64,000 bases of DNA. Origin: Sipunculus nudus (lineage: Eukaryota > Annelida > Sipuncula > Golfingiida > Sipunculidae). Shown here in pieces: positions 23,623 through 35,147 of this stretch. A model generated the notes under the pieces. It worked only from the letters and a program-made list of their open reading frames with translations. It searched no databases and was not told the origin of the DNA. Location of the stretch: positions 26,975,033 through 27,039,032 of the forward strand of contig CM049309.1 of the NCBI GenBank assembly GCA_026874595.1. Direction: 5' to 3'. Numbering within the stretch: position 1 is the stretch's first letter; the number at the start of each line of letters is the position of its first letter. A program made the position numbers and the translations under genes.

Positions 23623-24593
23623 AATCTCGTGTTTTCTCGTTTGACGAGATACGGTGCGAGATTGTGCCTGACTTGGAGTTCTGTCATGTCAAGCAGGTCA
23701 TGTGGAACTAAATGCCGAAAACTAGACCTGTCTAGCTGCAGTTCCGTGAAATCTCGTGTTTTCTCGTTTGACGGGATACGGTGCGAGATTTTGCCTGACA
23801 TGCATGTCTGTCGTGTCAAGCTGGTCTAGTGGAACAAAATGCCGAAAACCAGACCTGTCTATCTGTAAAACTCGCCGAATTATAACCAATGCCGTGAAAT
23901 CTCATGTTTTCTCGTTTGACGAGATACGGTGCGACATTCGGCCTGACTTTCAGTTCTGTCATGTCCAGCAGGTCATGTGAAAGAAAATGCCGAAAACTAG
24001 ACCTGTCTAGCTGTAAAACTCGCCGAGTTATAAGAATTTCCGTGAAATCTCATGTTTTCTCGTTTGACGAGATAGGGTGCGAGATTTGGCCTGACTTGCA
24101 CATCTATCGTGTCAAGCTGGTCATGTGGAAGGAAATGCCGGAAACCAGACGTGTCTAGCTGTAAAACTGGCCCAGTTATAAGCATTTCCGTGAAATTTCG
24201 TGTTTTCTCGTTTGACGAGATACGGTGCGAGATTTTGCCAGACTTGCATATCTGTCGTGTCAAGCTGGTCTAGTGGAACTAATTGCCGAAAACCAGACGT
24301 GTCTAGCTGTAAAACTGGCCCAGTTATAAGCATTTCCGTGACATCCCGTGTTTTCTCGTTTGACGAGATACGGGGCGAGATTTGGCCTGTCTTGCAGCTC
24401 TGTCGTGTCAAGCTTGTTTGGTGGAACGAAATGCCGAAAACCAGACCTGTCTGGCTGTAAAAGTCGCCGAGTTATAAGCATTTCCGCGAAGTCTCGTTTT
24501 TTCTCGTTTGACGAGATATGGCGCGAGATTTGGCGTGACTTTCAGTTCTGTCGTGTCAAGCTGGTCATGTGGAACAAAATGCCGAAAACTAGA
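23623..24593 (+). repeat. 148 bp tandem array 1 (copy 2)
   Basis: Duplicate of 17450-18420 at offset 6,173, with the same 127 then 148 x 5 core spacing. Confidence 0.95.
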
Positions 24594-25172
24594 TCTGCCT
24601 AGCTTAAAAACTGACAAAGTTACAAAAAAATGGTCGTGTTATTTCCAATTTCCATGATTTTTGCCCAAAAAATGTAACCATGGTAACGGCAAATTTAAGT
24701 AAGCTACATATCAAAAGAAAGGCCAGGTGATGACGAAAAAAATGAGCTATTGCAGAAGTGGATAAGCCTTTTTATGGCGAAGTTATAGTGCAAAAACCGT
24801 TAACCACACCTGTCGTGACCTTGACCCTTGACCTTGGAGCAATGTTGACCAAAAACAATAGGGTTCCAGGGTGTTCGGTTGTCAATCAACCCTGTAAGGG
24901 TCATGTCAATTGCTGCAAAATTGTGGCCAGGAGAGCGCAGACAAACACACAAAAAAACAAACAAAAAAACAAACTAGACGACCATAGGTCGAACGCTTGC
25001 CGGAAATCGGAAGTGAAACACAGACGGACAGACAGAACATTTTGTCGGTTTTCTATCAATGGAATGACTCTCAGGGCCATTGCTGAGAATATGTGGCCAG
25101 TAGAATGACATATGAGACAAAAGAACAGGCAAGCAGACAAAGCCGACAACAAAAGACGAACAGACAGACATA

Positions 25173-26423
25173 CTGACTTTGTGAGACAAGATTGACACCA
25201 GATGACTTAACCTAGTTATGGAGAAGATTCAAAGGAAGAAAATGAGTTATAATTTATGTAATTTAGATTAATAGTTTTGGAGTTATGGCGAATTAATGAT
25301 ATACTTGGGAGGTTCGACTGTAGCGCCCTCTAGCGGACATATTCCAAAAACGACAAACGCGTTTCGTATTATTAGAGTATGACATGAGATGTCCCAGTTT
25401 CAAAAGGATTCCGTCAAAGCTGTGGCCTGTAGAATGCTATATGTAAGGCGTAAGAACCAGCAAGCAGGCGACTTTGAGGATAACGGACAAACAGATGGAC
25501 ACACTGAGAAAGTGACAGAAGATTGAAACCACATGTCTTAATCAGGTTATGGAGAAGACTCAAAGGAAGAAAATAAGCTATAGTTTATGTAACTGAGGCT
25601 TTGGGTGTAGAGATATGGCCAATACAATGGTATGTGTGTGAGGGTTGTGTGCAGCGCCCACTAGTGGCCATATCCGGAAAATGAAAAATTTATTTCGAGA
25701 TATTAGTGTAAGACATAAGGTGTAATAGTTTCAAAAGGATTCCATCAAAACTGTGGCCTATAGAATGCTATATGTGAGACGCAAGAACCAGCAAGCAGGC
25801 GAATTTGAGAACAACTGACAAACAGACAGACACACTGAACACTGACAAAGTGACTCGAGATTGAGTCCAGATGGCTACTCCAAGGTATGCAGAAGACTCA
25901 AAGGAAGAAAAAAGCTACAGTTTATATAACTGAGGTTTATAGTTTTGGAGATATTGCCAAAGCATGATATGTTGGGAGAGGTTCGAGTTCAGCGCCCCCT
26001 AGCGGCCATATCCAGAAAATGAAAAATTGGTTTCGAGATATTAGTGTAAGACTTAAGATGTAATAGTTTCAAAAGGATTCTTTCAAAACTGTGGGCTGTA
26101 GAATGCTATATGTGAGACGCAAGAGCAAGCAGGCGAATTTGAGGACAACGATCAAACAGACAGACACACTGACAAAGTGACACAAAATTGTGACCAGATG
26201 ACTACACCAGGTTATGGAGAAGACTCAGAGGAAGAAAATAAGCTATAGTTTATGTAATTGAGGCTTATAATTTTGGAGATATGGCTAAAATATATGATGT
26301 TGGGGAGGTTCGCATCCAGCGCCCCCCAGCGGCCCTATCCAAAAAAAAATGAAAAAAACAAATTTGAAATACGAGGGTAAGACTTGAAATATATCAGTTT
26401 TAAAAAAAAATCCTGCAAAACTG
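25173..26423 (+). repeat. about 330 bp tandem array (copy 2)
   Basis: Duplicate of 19000-20250. CTCF-like segments lie near 25321, 25654, 25990 and 26316. Confidence 0.9.
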
Positions 26424-27226
26424 TGGCCTCCAGGGCAAGATTAATGAAATCTCGAAATATCTCGTTTGATGAGCTATCTTACGAGATATTGCCAGACTTT
26501 TAATAAAATCATGTAGTATTAAACGAATGCAACCTAATGGAAAAAACTAGACCTCTCTAGCATTAAAACTGACAAATTAGTCCATTGATTTTCAAATATG
26601 ATAATTTTCCCCCGAAAATGTGTTACCATGGAAACGGCAAATTTGAGTCAAGTACCCACCAGAAGAAAGGCCATTGGATGACGATTAAAATGAGCTATAG
26701 TTCAAGTAGATACGACTAACAGTTACAAAGATATGAAGAAAAACCTGTTTTGTATACTTTTGATGACCTCGACCTTGACCTTTGACCTATTTGGGCCAAA
26801 AACGATAGGGCACCTAGAATTTTGGTTGCCCATCATATCTGAAAGTTTCAAGGTGATTGTGGCAAAATTGTGGGCAGGAGAGTGCTAAATGTCAGAAAGA
26901 ACAAGGCCGTTGACAAAATTGACAACAACCCTGAAACAGACAGACATACTGACAAGGTGACACAAGGCCAACAAAGGTTGATCATACCAGGATATGGGCA
27001 ATGGAAAGACGAACAAAATGGGGTAAGAATGAGGTTGATACGACAATTTTTGACCAAGTTATGAGGAAAATAAGGTTTCGAGGATTTTCGATGGCCTTGA
27101 CCTTGACCTTTAACCTATTTTAACCAAAAACAATAGGGCACCTAGAAATTCTCCATCATCTCTGAAAGTTTCAAGGTGATTGTGGCAAAATTGTGGCCAG
27201 GACAGTGCAGACAAACAAACCAACAA

Positions 27227-27257
<31 letters not shown>

Positions 27258-27352
27258 TACGCAACTGACCAACATGCTTGCCGAAATCTTTGAATTCGGC
27301 AAGCAACAAACTAGCTGCAAAAGTCGCCGTGTTATCAGCATTTACGTGAAAT

Positions 27353-28133
27353 CATGTTTTTTTCTCGCTTGACGAGATATAGTACGAGATTTGGCAAGAC
27401 GAGCAGTTTTATTATGTCAAGACGGCCAAACGTTACGAAATGGCGAAAACTAGATCCGTCTAGCTGTAAAAGTCGCCGAGTTATAAGCATTTCCGTGTAC
27501 TCTCGTGTTTTCTCGTTTGACGAGATATGGTGCAGGATTTGGCCAGTCTTGTAGATTTGTCATATCAAACTCTCTAAATGTTATGAAATGGCGAAAACTA
27601 CATCTGTCTAGTTGTAAAAGTTGCCGAGTTATTAGCATTTCTGTGAAATCTCCTTTTTTATCGTTTGACGAGATATGGTGCGAGATTTGGCCAGTCTTGC
27701 AGGTTTGTCATGTCAAGCCGTCCAAATGTTAATGAATGCCAAAAACTAGACCTGTCTAGCCGTGAAAGTCGCCGACTTATATGCATTTCTGTGAAATCTC
27801 GTTTTTCCACATTTGACCAGATGTAGTGCGAGATTTCGCCAAGTATCGCAGTTTTACTATGTCAAGTTGGCCAAATGTTACCAAATGCCAAAAACTAGAC
27901 CTGAGTAGCTGTAAAAGTCGCCTAGTTATAAACATTTCCATGATATCTCGTTTTTTTCTCGCTTGACGAGATATGGTGCGAGATTTGGCCTGATTTCTTT
28001 TCTGGCGTGTCAAGCTGGTCATATGTTATGAAATGCCGAAAACTAGACCTGTGTAGCTGTAAAAGTCGCCGAGTTATAAGCATTTCCGTGAAATCTCGTT
28101 TTTTCTCGTTTGACGATAAACCGAGCGAAATTT
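27353..28133 (+). repeat. 148 bp tandem array 2 (copy 2)
   Basis: Duplicate of 21180-21960 at offset 6,173. Confidence 0.9.
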
Positions 28134-28726
28134 GACGAGACTTGCAATTGAATGACTTAGAACCAAGGGGAAGCAGCCTTATGCAAAAAACTAGACCCTT
28201 GAAACATAAATATTAACCGAGATAGAAGCCAAAAACTGCATATTTTCAGATCGTCAAGTTTAACCAACAAATTTGGTAACCATGGTAACGGCAGCACAAA
28301 GCTACATGTGCGGAGGAATAAGCCAATGTTCCTAGTTTAAGATACAACGATAAAAATTGTGCCATGTTTAAAATTATTTTAGATATTGCAGAAAAATGAT
28401 ATGTTACAGTGTTTCAGGTACCACGCCCCCTGGTGGCTATTTCCAAAAAATGAAAATCTGATTTCGAGATATTTATAAATAACACAAAATATATCAATTT
28501 CAAAGCCATTGTTAAAAAAATGCAACCTGTAGGTCATATTTAATGAAATCTCGAAGACTCTCGTTTGACGAGAAACGGTGCGAGATTTTGCAAGATTTTT
28601 GATTGGATCACCGAGAGCTCACCAAGGGCTACAAGATGCAAAAAAATTGAACTCTCCAGCATAAAAACTGACAGAGTTAGTAGCTGAAAACTGCATATTT
28701 TCAAAATTCAAAAGTTTTACCCCAAA

Positions 28727-29334
28727 AATAGAGAAATCTGGCAATAGCGCACTTTGGCACCTATGCGCAAAAATAAGCCCATGGACCCCAGTTGAAGGTG
28801 CTGTGATGGAAATGGCCCAATGTTTAATAGTTCTGGAGGTATAGCACCAAAACAAATTTTCATGTTTTTTCATCTGCAACGCCCCCTGGCGGCCATTTCC
28901 AAAATCTGAAAAAACAATTTCGAGATATTCTTGTGTTACATAAAATATCTCAGAATCAGTACGATTGCTGCAAATTTGAAAAATATCAGGAAATTCCATG
29001 ATTTCTCCCCAAAATTGCGTAACCATGGTAACAGCAAATTTAAGTAAGCTACATGTCAAAAGAAAGGCCAGGTGATGACGAAAAAAATGAGCTATTGCAG
29101 AAGTGGATAAAACTATTTATGGCGAAGTTATAGTGCAAAAACCGTTAACCATACCTGTCGTGACCTTGACCTTGACCTTTGACCTATTTTAACCAAAAAC
29201 AATAGGGCACCTAGAAATTATGTTTTTCATCATCGCTGTAAGTTTCAAGGTGATTGTGGCAAAATTGTGGCCAGGAGAGTGCAGACAAATAAACAGACAA
29301 ACAGACAAACAGACATACGCAACTGAGCAATATG
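28727..29334 (+). repeat. family C, partial third tail
   Basis: Continues the repeat past copy 2: CTCF-like segment near 28879, X-box-like palindrome at 29019-29032, TGACCT repeats near 29159, and an aaacagacaaacagac run. It shows scattered differences from 22554-23110, and it ends in a hairpin array instead of gatgaccagaggtcacg. Confidence 0.85.
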
Positions 29335-29547
29335 CTTGCCGAAATCTTTGATTCCGGCAAGCAAAAAACAGACAAATGGACATACGCAACTGACCAACAT
29401 GCTTGCCGGAAATCTTCCGGCAAGCAACAAACAGACATACGCAACTGAGCAATATGCTTGCCGAAATCGAAGATTTCCGGCAAGCAACAAACAGACAAAT
29501 GGACATACGCAACTGACCAACATGCTTGCCGGAAATCTTCCGGCAAG
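29335..29547 (+). repeat. array of four CTTGCCGG hairpins, dimeric period about 122
   Basis: Inverted repeats at 29335-29361, 29402-29424, 29457-29484 and 29525-29547. Types alternate: a longer loop with an aatcgaagatt-like centre, then a short cttgccggaaatcttccggc form. Spacings are 67, 55 and 68, so the dimer repeats every 122-123 bases. They are joined by aacagacatacgcaactga text. Confidence 0.88.
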
Positions 29548-29559
29548 CAAAAAATACAA

Positions 29560-30505
29560 ACGTACTTACGAAATTGAGTCAACTGCACCATAGGCCGGCC
29601 GATTCCAATATTCTAGCAACCAATTATCATACAGAGCTGAAAACCTATAGCCTCCTCGGTCGCACAAGCGATTCATATGAATCAAAAGTGTGGTATCATT
29701 TATTAGTGTATGAATAATACGTTTAAAAATTATTGGCAGGGCACAAATGGTATCTACCTGACCAAGAATATTCTGGTCAAACATTCAATCAGATGTTAAT
29801 TTATTCTTCTTGAAAAAACACAAGCCACAGAAATGTATATTTTATGGGTATAAATTTAAAAGGTATAGAAACATGATATGAAACACGTTGGAAGTCACGC
29901 CTTTAATTCTTTGTTTCCAGGAATGTTTGATAAATGTTTTGATTGCTTTCTGTATAAGAACTAATTGGCCGCATTTAAACATGTATTCCCGTCATGAAAT
30001 GTTATAAAGAATTTTGCAGCCCTGCTTTCGGAATAATATTGCATCATCATATTTAGTACAAAATCACAAAGAGCTGATGATCATATCAAATAAACCTTGG
30101 TCTTTAATAGATACATCTCTGGTAGCAGGTGTGTGGCTTAACCTGGATTTTCGTTTCATTAGGAACAAACACTCTTTAAATAACAACAAATAACAATTTG
30201 TGCCAGGCAAAAAGCTGGTTTGGATTGAGTTATAAATATAATATATCTCATCGACACCTTTATCCACATCTTTTACACCGTGCAAAAATAAATGTCAGTC
30301 GGACCATACCTTTAACAATGTCCTGAATTCTTCAAGAGCATCTCTGTAATTTTTCGAAATATCTTTTAAGTTTCCTTAACAGAATTCTTCCGTTCTGCAC
30401 CTCATCGTCATTTTGTCCCTCTCTCAGAGGGGTTTGGATTTTTACGATCAGTTTAATGCTGATCAGTTGAGTGACAGAGTTGAGTGAATGAATTTTAAAA
30501 TGCAG

Positions 30506-30506
<1 letters not shown>
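29560..30506. other. AT-rich spacer
   Basis: Apparently single-copy within the window; no gene recognised. Confidence 0.4.

Positions 30507-30559
<53 letters not shown>
30507..30559. repeat. (TA)n microsatellite
   Basis: Pure TA dinucleotide run of about 50 bases. Confidence 0.97.
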
Positions 30560-30562
<3 letters not shown>

Positions 30563-31047
30563 TAGAGCAAAAAAGGTTTGTGATGAATTAGAAATAATTG
30601 TATAGTGTACAGTTTCTGTATCGCAAATGCAGGAACATCCTTTTAAGCATTTTGATGTCATACATTTACAGGACACAGTTTGTTAATGTCTGACTTTGCT
30701 TATTTGGACATCATTACTGGTAAAAGTTTTCCTTTATCTATGGTCCGGCCAAACTCTGTTGGTGGTTGCAGATCTGGATGACTTTGTTGTGCCCTTTTGT
30801 AAAGTGCTATATAGATATAGTTGGTACAAAGCCCTGAGTACATGGAATCTGAACGCATCCTCTGTTGGATGTAGTGCTCTGAGTTCTGATTTTGTCGATG
30901 CATACATGAGTTGTCTGAGACTGTCGAGAGAAACAAAACTAGTTTGTCTGTATCTGTGCTTTCTGTATCTGTGCTTCTGTAGAGGTTATCTTGAATATAA
31001 CCAACAAGGGCGCTTACGTGCTGAAAATTACAATCGGATAAACAATT
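30560..31047. other. spacer
   Basis: Long plus-strand open stretch at 30696-31208 without any family resemblance; it runs into a repeat and is not called as a gene. Confidence 0.35.
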
Positions 31048-32330
31048 TTTTAGCTCAGCTGACTGAAGGTCATTTGAGCTATAGCGATCACTCTTTGTCC
31101 AACGTCCGTCCGTCTGTCTGTCTTGCCGTCTGTCTGTCCGTCTGTCATTCCATTAAACAGGCACAAATTGTAACCGCTGGTTCTGGAATCTTCGATCTTC
31201 ATATCTAGGGAGGTCCATGAAAAATCGCCTTGGAAACCTGAAATTAGGTCTCTGTTACCCAAAACCTCTGAGCTATGGGGCTCCGAAGTACCCCCAGAAT
31301 AATGGAAAATTTGATACAAAAGCTCAAGTATCTCAACAAAAATTGCATTGATCACCATGATTCTTTGCATAGATATTGACCATGGAATGTTTCATCAGTT
31401 TCTGCAGTCTTGTGGCGCCACCTATTTTTTTTTCGATTTTTTCGATGTTTTTTCTCATTTTTGAGACCTCTTTAGATGCGGTCATCTTTTAACAAGGCGC
31501 AAACGACTGGACCTAGAATCTTCTCTCCTGACATGCAGGGAGACCCATAAAAGTCTCCTTGGAAACCTGAAATTAGGTCTGTGTCACCCATAACCTCTGA
31601 GGTATGGGGCTCCGAAGTACCCCCAAGAATAATGGAAAATTTGATACAAAAGCTCAAGTATCTGAAAACTATTGCATTGATCACCATGATTCTTTGCTTG
31701 TATATTGATCATGGAATGTTTCATCAGTTCCTCCAGACTGGTGGTGCCACCTGGAATTTTTCGAATTTTTATGCATTTTTTTCTCTATTTTTTTAGACCT
31801 TCAAAGATGCAGTCGTCTGTTAACAGAGTATAAATCGTAACCATTCAACCTAGAATCTTCTAATTTAAAACACAGACACCTCCATTAAAAATTTCCTTCC
31901 TGATCTGAAATTAGGTCTCTGTTACCCATATCCTCTGAGGTTTAGGGCTTGTAAATACCCTTCAGTAAAATTAAACATTTTATATTAAACCTTCAGCTTC
32001 TGAACAACTAAAGACTTCATCACCATGATTCGTTGTATGCATATACATCATTGAGTGTTTTATCAGTTCCAGCAGACTGGTGGCACCACCTGGCATTTTT
32101 TCCAATTTTTTTACGCATTTTCTTGAGACCTTCAAAGATGTGGTTGTCTGTTAACAGGGCACAGATTGTAAACATTGGACCTAGAATCTTCTAACTTGAC
32201 ATCCAAGGAGGTCCATGAAAAATCTCCGGGAAATCTGAAATTAGGTCTCTGTTACCCATATCCTCTGAGCTATGCTTTAGTCGAATGGGGATACCACCTA
32301 CAAAATTTGGCAGTGATAAAATTCCTTTTG
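31048..32330 (+). repeat. dispersed repeat family B, four monomers of about 330 bp
   Basis: Opens with ttttagctcagctgactg and a gtccgtccgtctgtc run. Four monomers follow, each with cctagaatcttc (gaatc at 31186, 31516, 31853 and 32183; spacings 330, 337, 330), then 'ggaaacctgaaattaggtct', 'cccataacctctgagg', 'catcagtt' and an 'agactggtggtgccacctgg' phrase. It includes the exact palindrome GTGGCGCCAC at 31412. Diverged relatives lie at 61660-62085. Confidence 0.85.
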
Positions 32331-32940
32331 TGAATTTTTTCCTAGACAGCTGAGCGTCATGAGCCCATGAAGCAAAATTGAAGAAAACATGAAGATTTCA
32401 GTAAGAATAGACATGCATTTGATATAAAATCCCATGGCCATTGCATAATAATCTAAAATTAATCCTAAGCTGAAACAAATGTAGGTACATAGACAAATTT
32501 TCTAGAATTTTGGAAAATTTGAAGGGTGGGGGTAAGTTAAAGGGCTCCCAATCGCTAATATATAAGCGATGTCGTAAAAATCCTTACAGCTGTAAAATTC
32601 CTAGTTCTTAGCTAATCAAAGGTACCATATTTGTGAAAATATATACAAGCAAGTAGCAGCTGTGAATTAAAAACGGATCAGAAGTAGGTAGCTAAAAAGT
32701 CATAAAATAACTCAATCTTCCGAAACAAAAGCAATACTGAAAGTTCTTTTGCAAGAGTATTGAGACTGCCAACATTACTTTCCAATCTCTAGGGTGAATC
32801 TTCTAAACATGTAAGGGGTGTAATATTTTGTATCTGAGGCTGTAGGGTACAACCATATTTTTGCATAATACAGAGTTTTGCCCCCTGACTAACAGAGACA
32901 ACCAGCATACAGAACAAACCGTAAATATATCATGAGCTGG
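32331..32940. other. AT-rich spacer
   Basis: No feature recognised. Confidence 0.4.
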
Positions 32941-33200
32941 ATATAGCCTGCCCGACGCGGCTGGTGGTTCGTTTTCATAAAAACTGAACCGCGTCGTCCT
33001 GGGCTACGTCTCTGAGGGCACTCCAGGCATGAGCAATGAACCTAATCTAGGTGTCTACCGAGTACGACGCATCTTGTTTGGATGTGCGGCTGATATCACT
33101 ACTCTCTGAGACGTTCGGTGAGACCCGCCGCCCAGTTAATCATGGGAATGCCTATTAAGACGTATCCCAGCGAAACGAAACCCGGATGAAACGTGTACAG
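32941..33200. other. GC-rich block with a hairpin, origin unknown
   Basis: Clearly GC-richer than its flanks. Contains an inverted repeat near 32955-33001: cgacgcgg...ccgcgtcg, with an inner gttc...gaac. No tRNA A/B boxes and no open frame. Possibly part of a SINE or another inserted element; not identified. Confidence 0.4.
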
Positions 33201-33964
33201 CATGTTCAGTAGGACTATAAATGGAGGTTATATTTAATAATATAAACGTTTGCAATAATAAATATATATTGTTTTCGTTCTTTACAATATGTAGATGTAT
33301 GAAATGGTCACGACTAAAAGGAAAACTGAGTACCGATTTTGTAATTTAAGTATTTCAAAAGCTTCCGATAGATACGCATCATAAAACACACACTCGTCAT
33401 CACGTTTAGCTGCACACTTTCGATTGACGCGCTGCTCCAAACAAACATGCGCAGTTTACCTATTTATTCACGTGATGGGGAATAATTCAAGTTTTATGAA
33501 TCAATTCCATCAAAATCCTCTAAACTACAATATAATATGTAAAAGGTTACCTCACATGATTTCGCCAAATGACATGCCTGATTACATCGAGCTGGACGAA
33601 TCGGGTTTGACGACATCTCGGCTTGACGACGTTTTACATATATTCGTGAAGATCGAGGTTGTGTGGTTATCTGAATATTGATTGTGTAAAGTAAACAGGC
33701 ATTTTGACATGAGACCTGGCACAACAAACCAGCAATGATAGCACAGATTAAACTAAGTTAACTCCATAACTTTTTAACTATGCCATATTTTCCCCTCAAA
33801 TTTGATAGACAAATTGATTCAGCCAGTGTTTGAGGGGAATTCAATAACTGATGACCTAGACTTTGATCTTAACGGTCAAATCTGCGGAAATATAAGATTA
33901 TTGTAAATGCAATGTTTGTTTTCCCACTAAATATAGAAAGGTCAAGGCAACTCATATTAAAAGT
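33201..33964. other. AT-rich spacer
   Basis: An 85-codon plus-strand frame at 33424-33681 has no recognisable domain and is not called. Confidence 0.35.
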
Positions 33965-34510
33965 CGTGTTAAGCCAATAGATTTAGCCAGAATAAAGACC
34001 AAAGTTAAAAAAGATTGCAACAGAATTTCTGTTTGCCCAGTGCATTTTCTTTAGGTATGTAGTTTGACTTACTAAAAGTCTACCAAAATAAACCGATGGG
34101 ATTTATGAATATTTTACGTTTTTCTTATACCTGGAGTTGCAATTTAAAAAAAATTAGATTTTTTAATAAATGACATTACAAATCCCCATTTCATTCATAC
34201 CGGCTCCAACCATGGTACTTAAGTGAGCAAAACTATTGGTTTGATGATACTAGATTCTAAAAAGTGTCACATTAAATGTACTTTGGATAAAAAATATGAT
34301 TTAGGTGATTTTTTTTCTGAATAAAAATAGCGTTTTATAGGGTCACTTCACAGACTTCTCTCTCATCCTTACATCTATGCACATATTTTTGTATGTTGTA
34401 TGAGATACATTTTATAATTTCTTAGTTTTGTCAAATTTTGGCCAAATATTATATTACTGTAGAGAAATATGACCGTTTTGTACTTAAAGGTACGTTACCC
34501 CTACCCCCAA
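33965..34510 (+). repeat. repeat E, copy 1 (uninterrupted)
   Basis: Matches the reverse complement of 57190-57995. Shared landmarks are aacagaatttctgtttgccc, 'gtagtttgacttac', 'agtgtcacattaaatgtac', 'atttaggtgatttttt' and a final taccccta stretch. This copy lacks the SINE present in the other one, so it approximates the empty site. Confidence 0.8.
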
Positions 34511-34624
34511 GTGGTAAATCATGGTAAACGAGCATTTACGTCTTTACCGATGAAGAAAAGATGGCAAACATGCGATACAATCCTTCTGGTGTCAACATAT
34601 TTTGATGTCCATGCCCACTCTTAC

Positions 34625-35147
34625 CACAGGCGCTTGAATTGCTATTAGTGAAGATTTTGGTTAAATTGTTACTTTTCTGGGTCATTTCCCTATAACTATT
34701 ACATATCTGACATTTTCCTAGTGTTTTCCACACTATCTGGTCCAGCGCTTTATTATTTATGTAATATTTGAGATAGGCAGGCAGGAAAACCCCGTCGTTA
34801 GGTCCGACAGCCATGGCATAGCAACCGAGGACGCGCTCTCTGATTGGTTGATATGTCTACTACTTGAGTCTTCAGATGGTGACACCGCTGACGTAACAAT
34901 GGTTCAGCCAATCACGCATGTACTTCAAATTTAGCCTGAAACCGATGTGCCATGGCTGTCGGGCCTAACAACGGGTGCTTAAATTCTTGTCTGCCTATCT
35001 CAAATATTAAGTAAATAATAAAGAGATGGATCATATAGTGCGAAAAACGCTAGGAAATTGTCAGATAAGTAATAGTTACAAGGAAATGTTCCAGAAAAGT
35101 CACAAATTTAACCGAAATCTACACTTACAGCAGCTCAAGCGCATGTG
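34625..35147. mobile_element. foldback (long terminal inverted repeat) element
   Basis: Two arms of about 200 bases are reverse complements with scattered mismatches: gcgcttgaattgct at 34630 pairs with agcagctcaagcgc at 35129, and ggtccgacagccatggca near 34801 pairs with tgccatggctgtcgggcc near 34949. The central spacer (about 34820-34948) is unpaired. There is no transposase, so it is a non-autonomous foldback/MITE type. The short frame at 34536-34814 is in one arm and is not a gene. Confidence 0.85.

Larger units (their letters stand above)
22554..28726 (+). repeat. 6,173 bp higher-order repeat, copy 2
   Basis: Collinear with 16381-22553 at constant offset 6,173, with no difference in the stretches compared, including homopolymer runs. 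Differences first appear to the right at about 28857 (one base), 28988 and 29044, where sequence after the second copy is compared with the start of copy 2. Such identity over 6 kb of non-coding DNA implies very recent duplication, ongoing homogenisation or an assembly duplication. Confidence 0.92.

Noticed and set aside
29335-29547. CRISPR array
   Set aside because: The repeats are palindromic parts of a eukaryotic tandem repeat, spacers are not unique, and the window is clearly animal nuclear DNA.
30696-31208. 170-codon plus-strand frame
   Set aside because: It runs into a gtccgtctgtc repeat, has no domain and is low-complexity in part.
33424-33681. 85-codon plus-strand frame
   Set aside because: No recognisable domain or splice support; its length is within chance expectation.
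34536-34814. 92-codon minus-strand frame
   Set aside because: Lies within one arm of the foldback element and reflects that inverted repeat.
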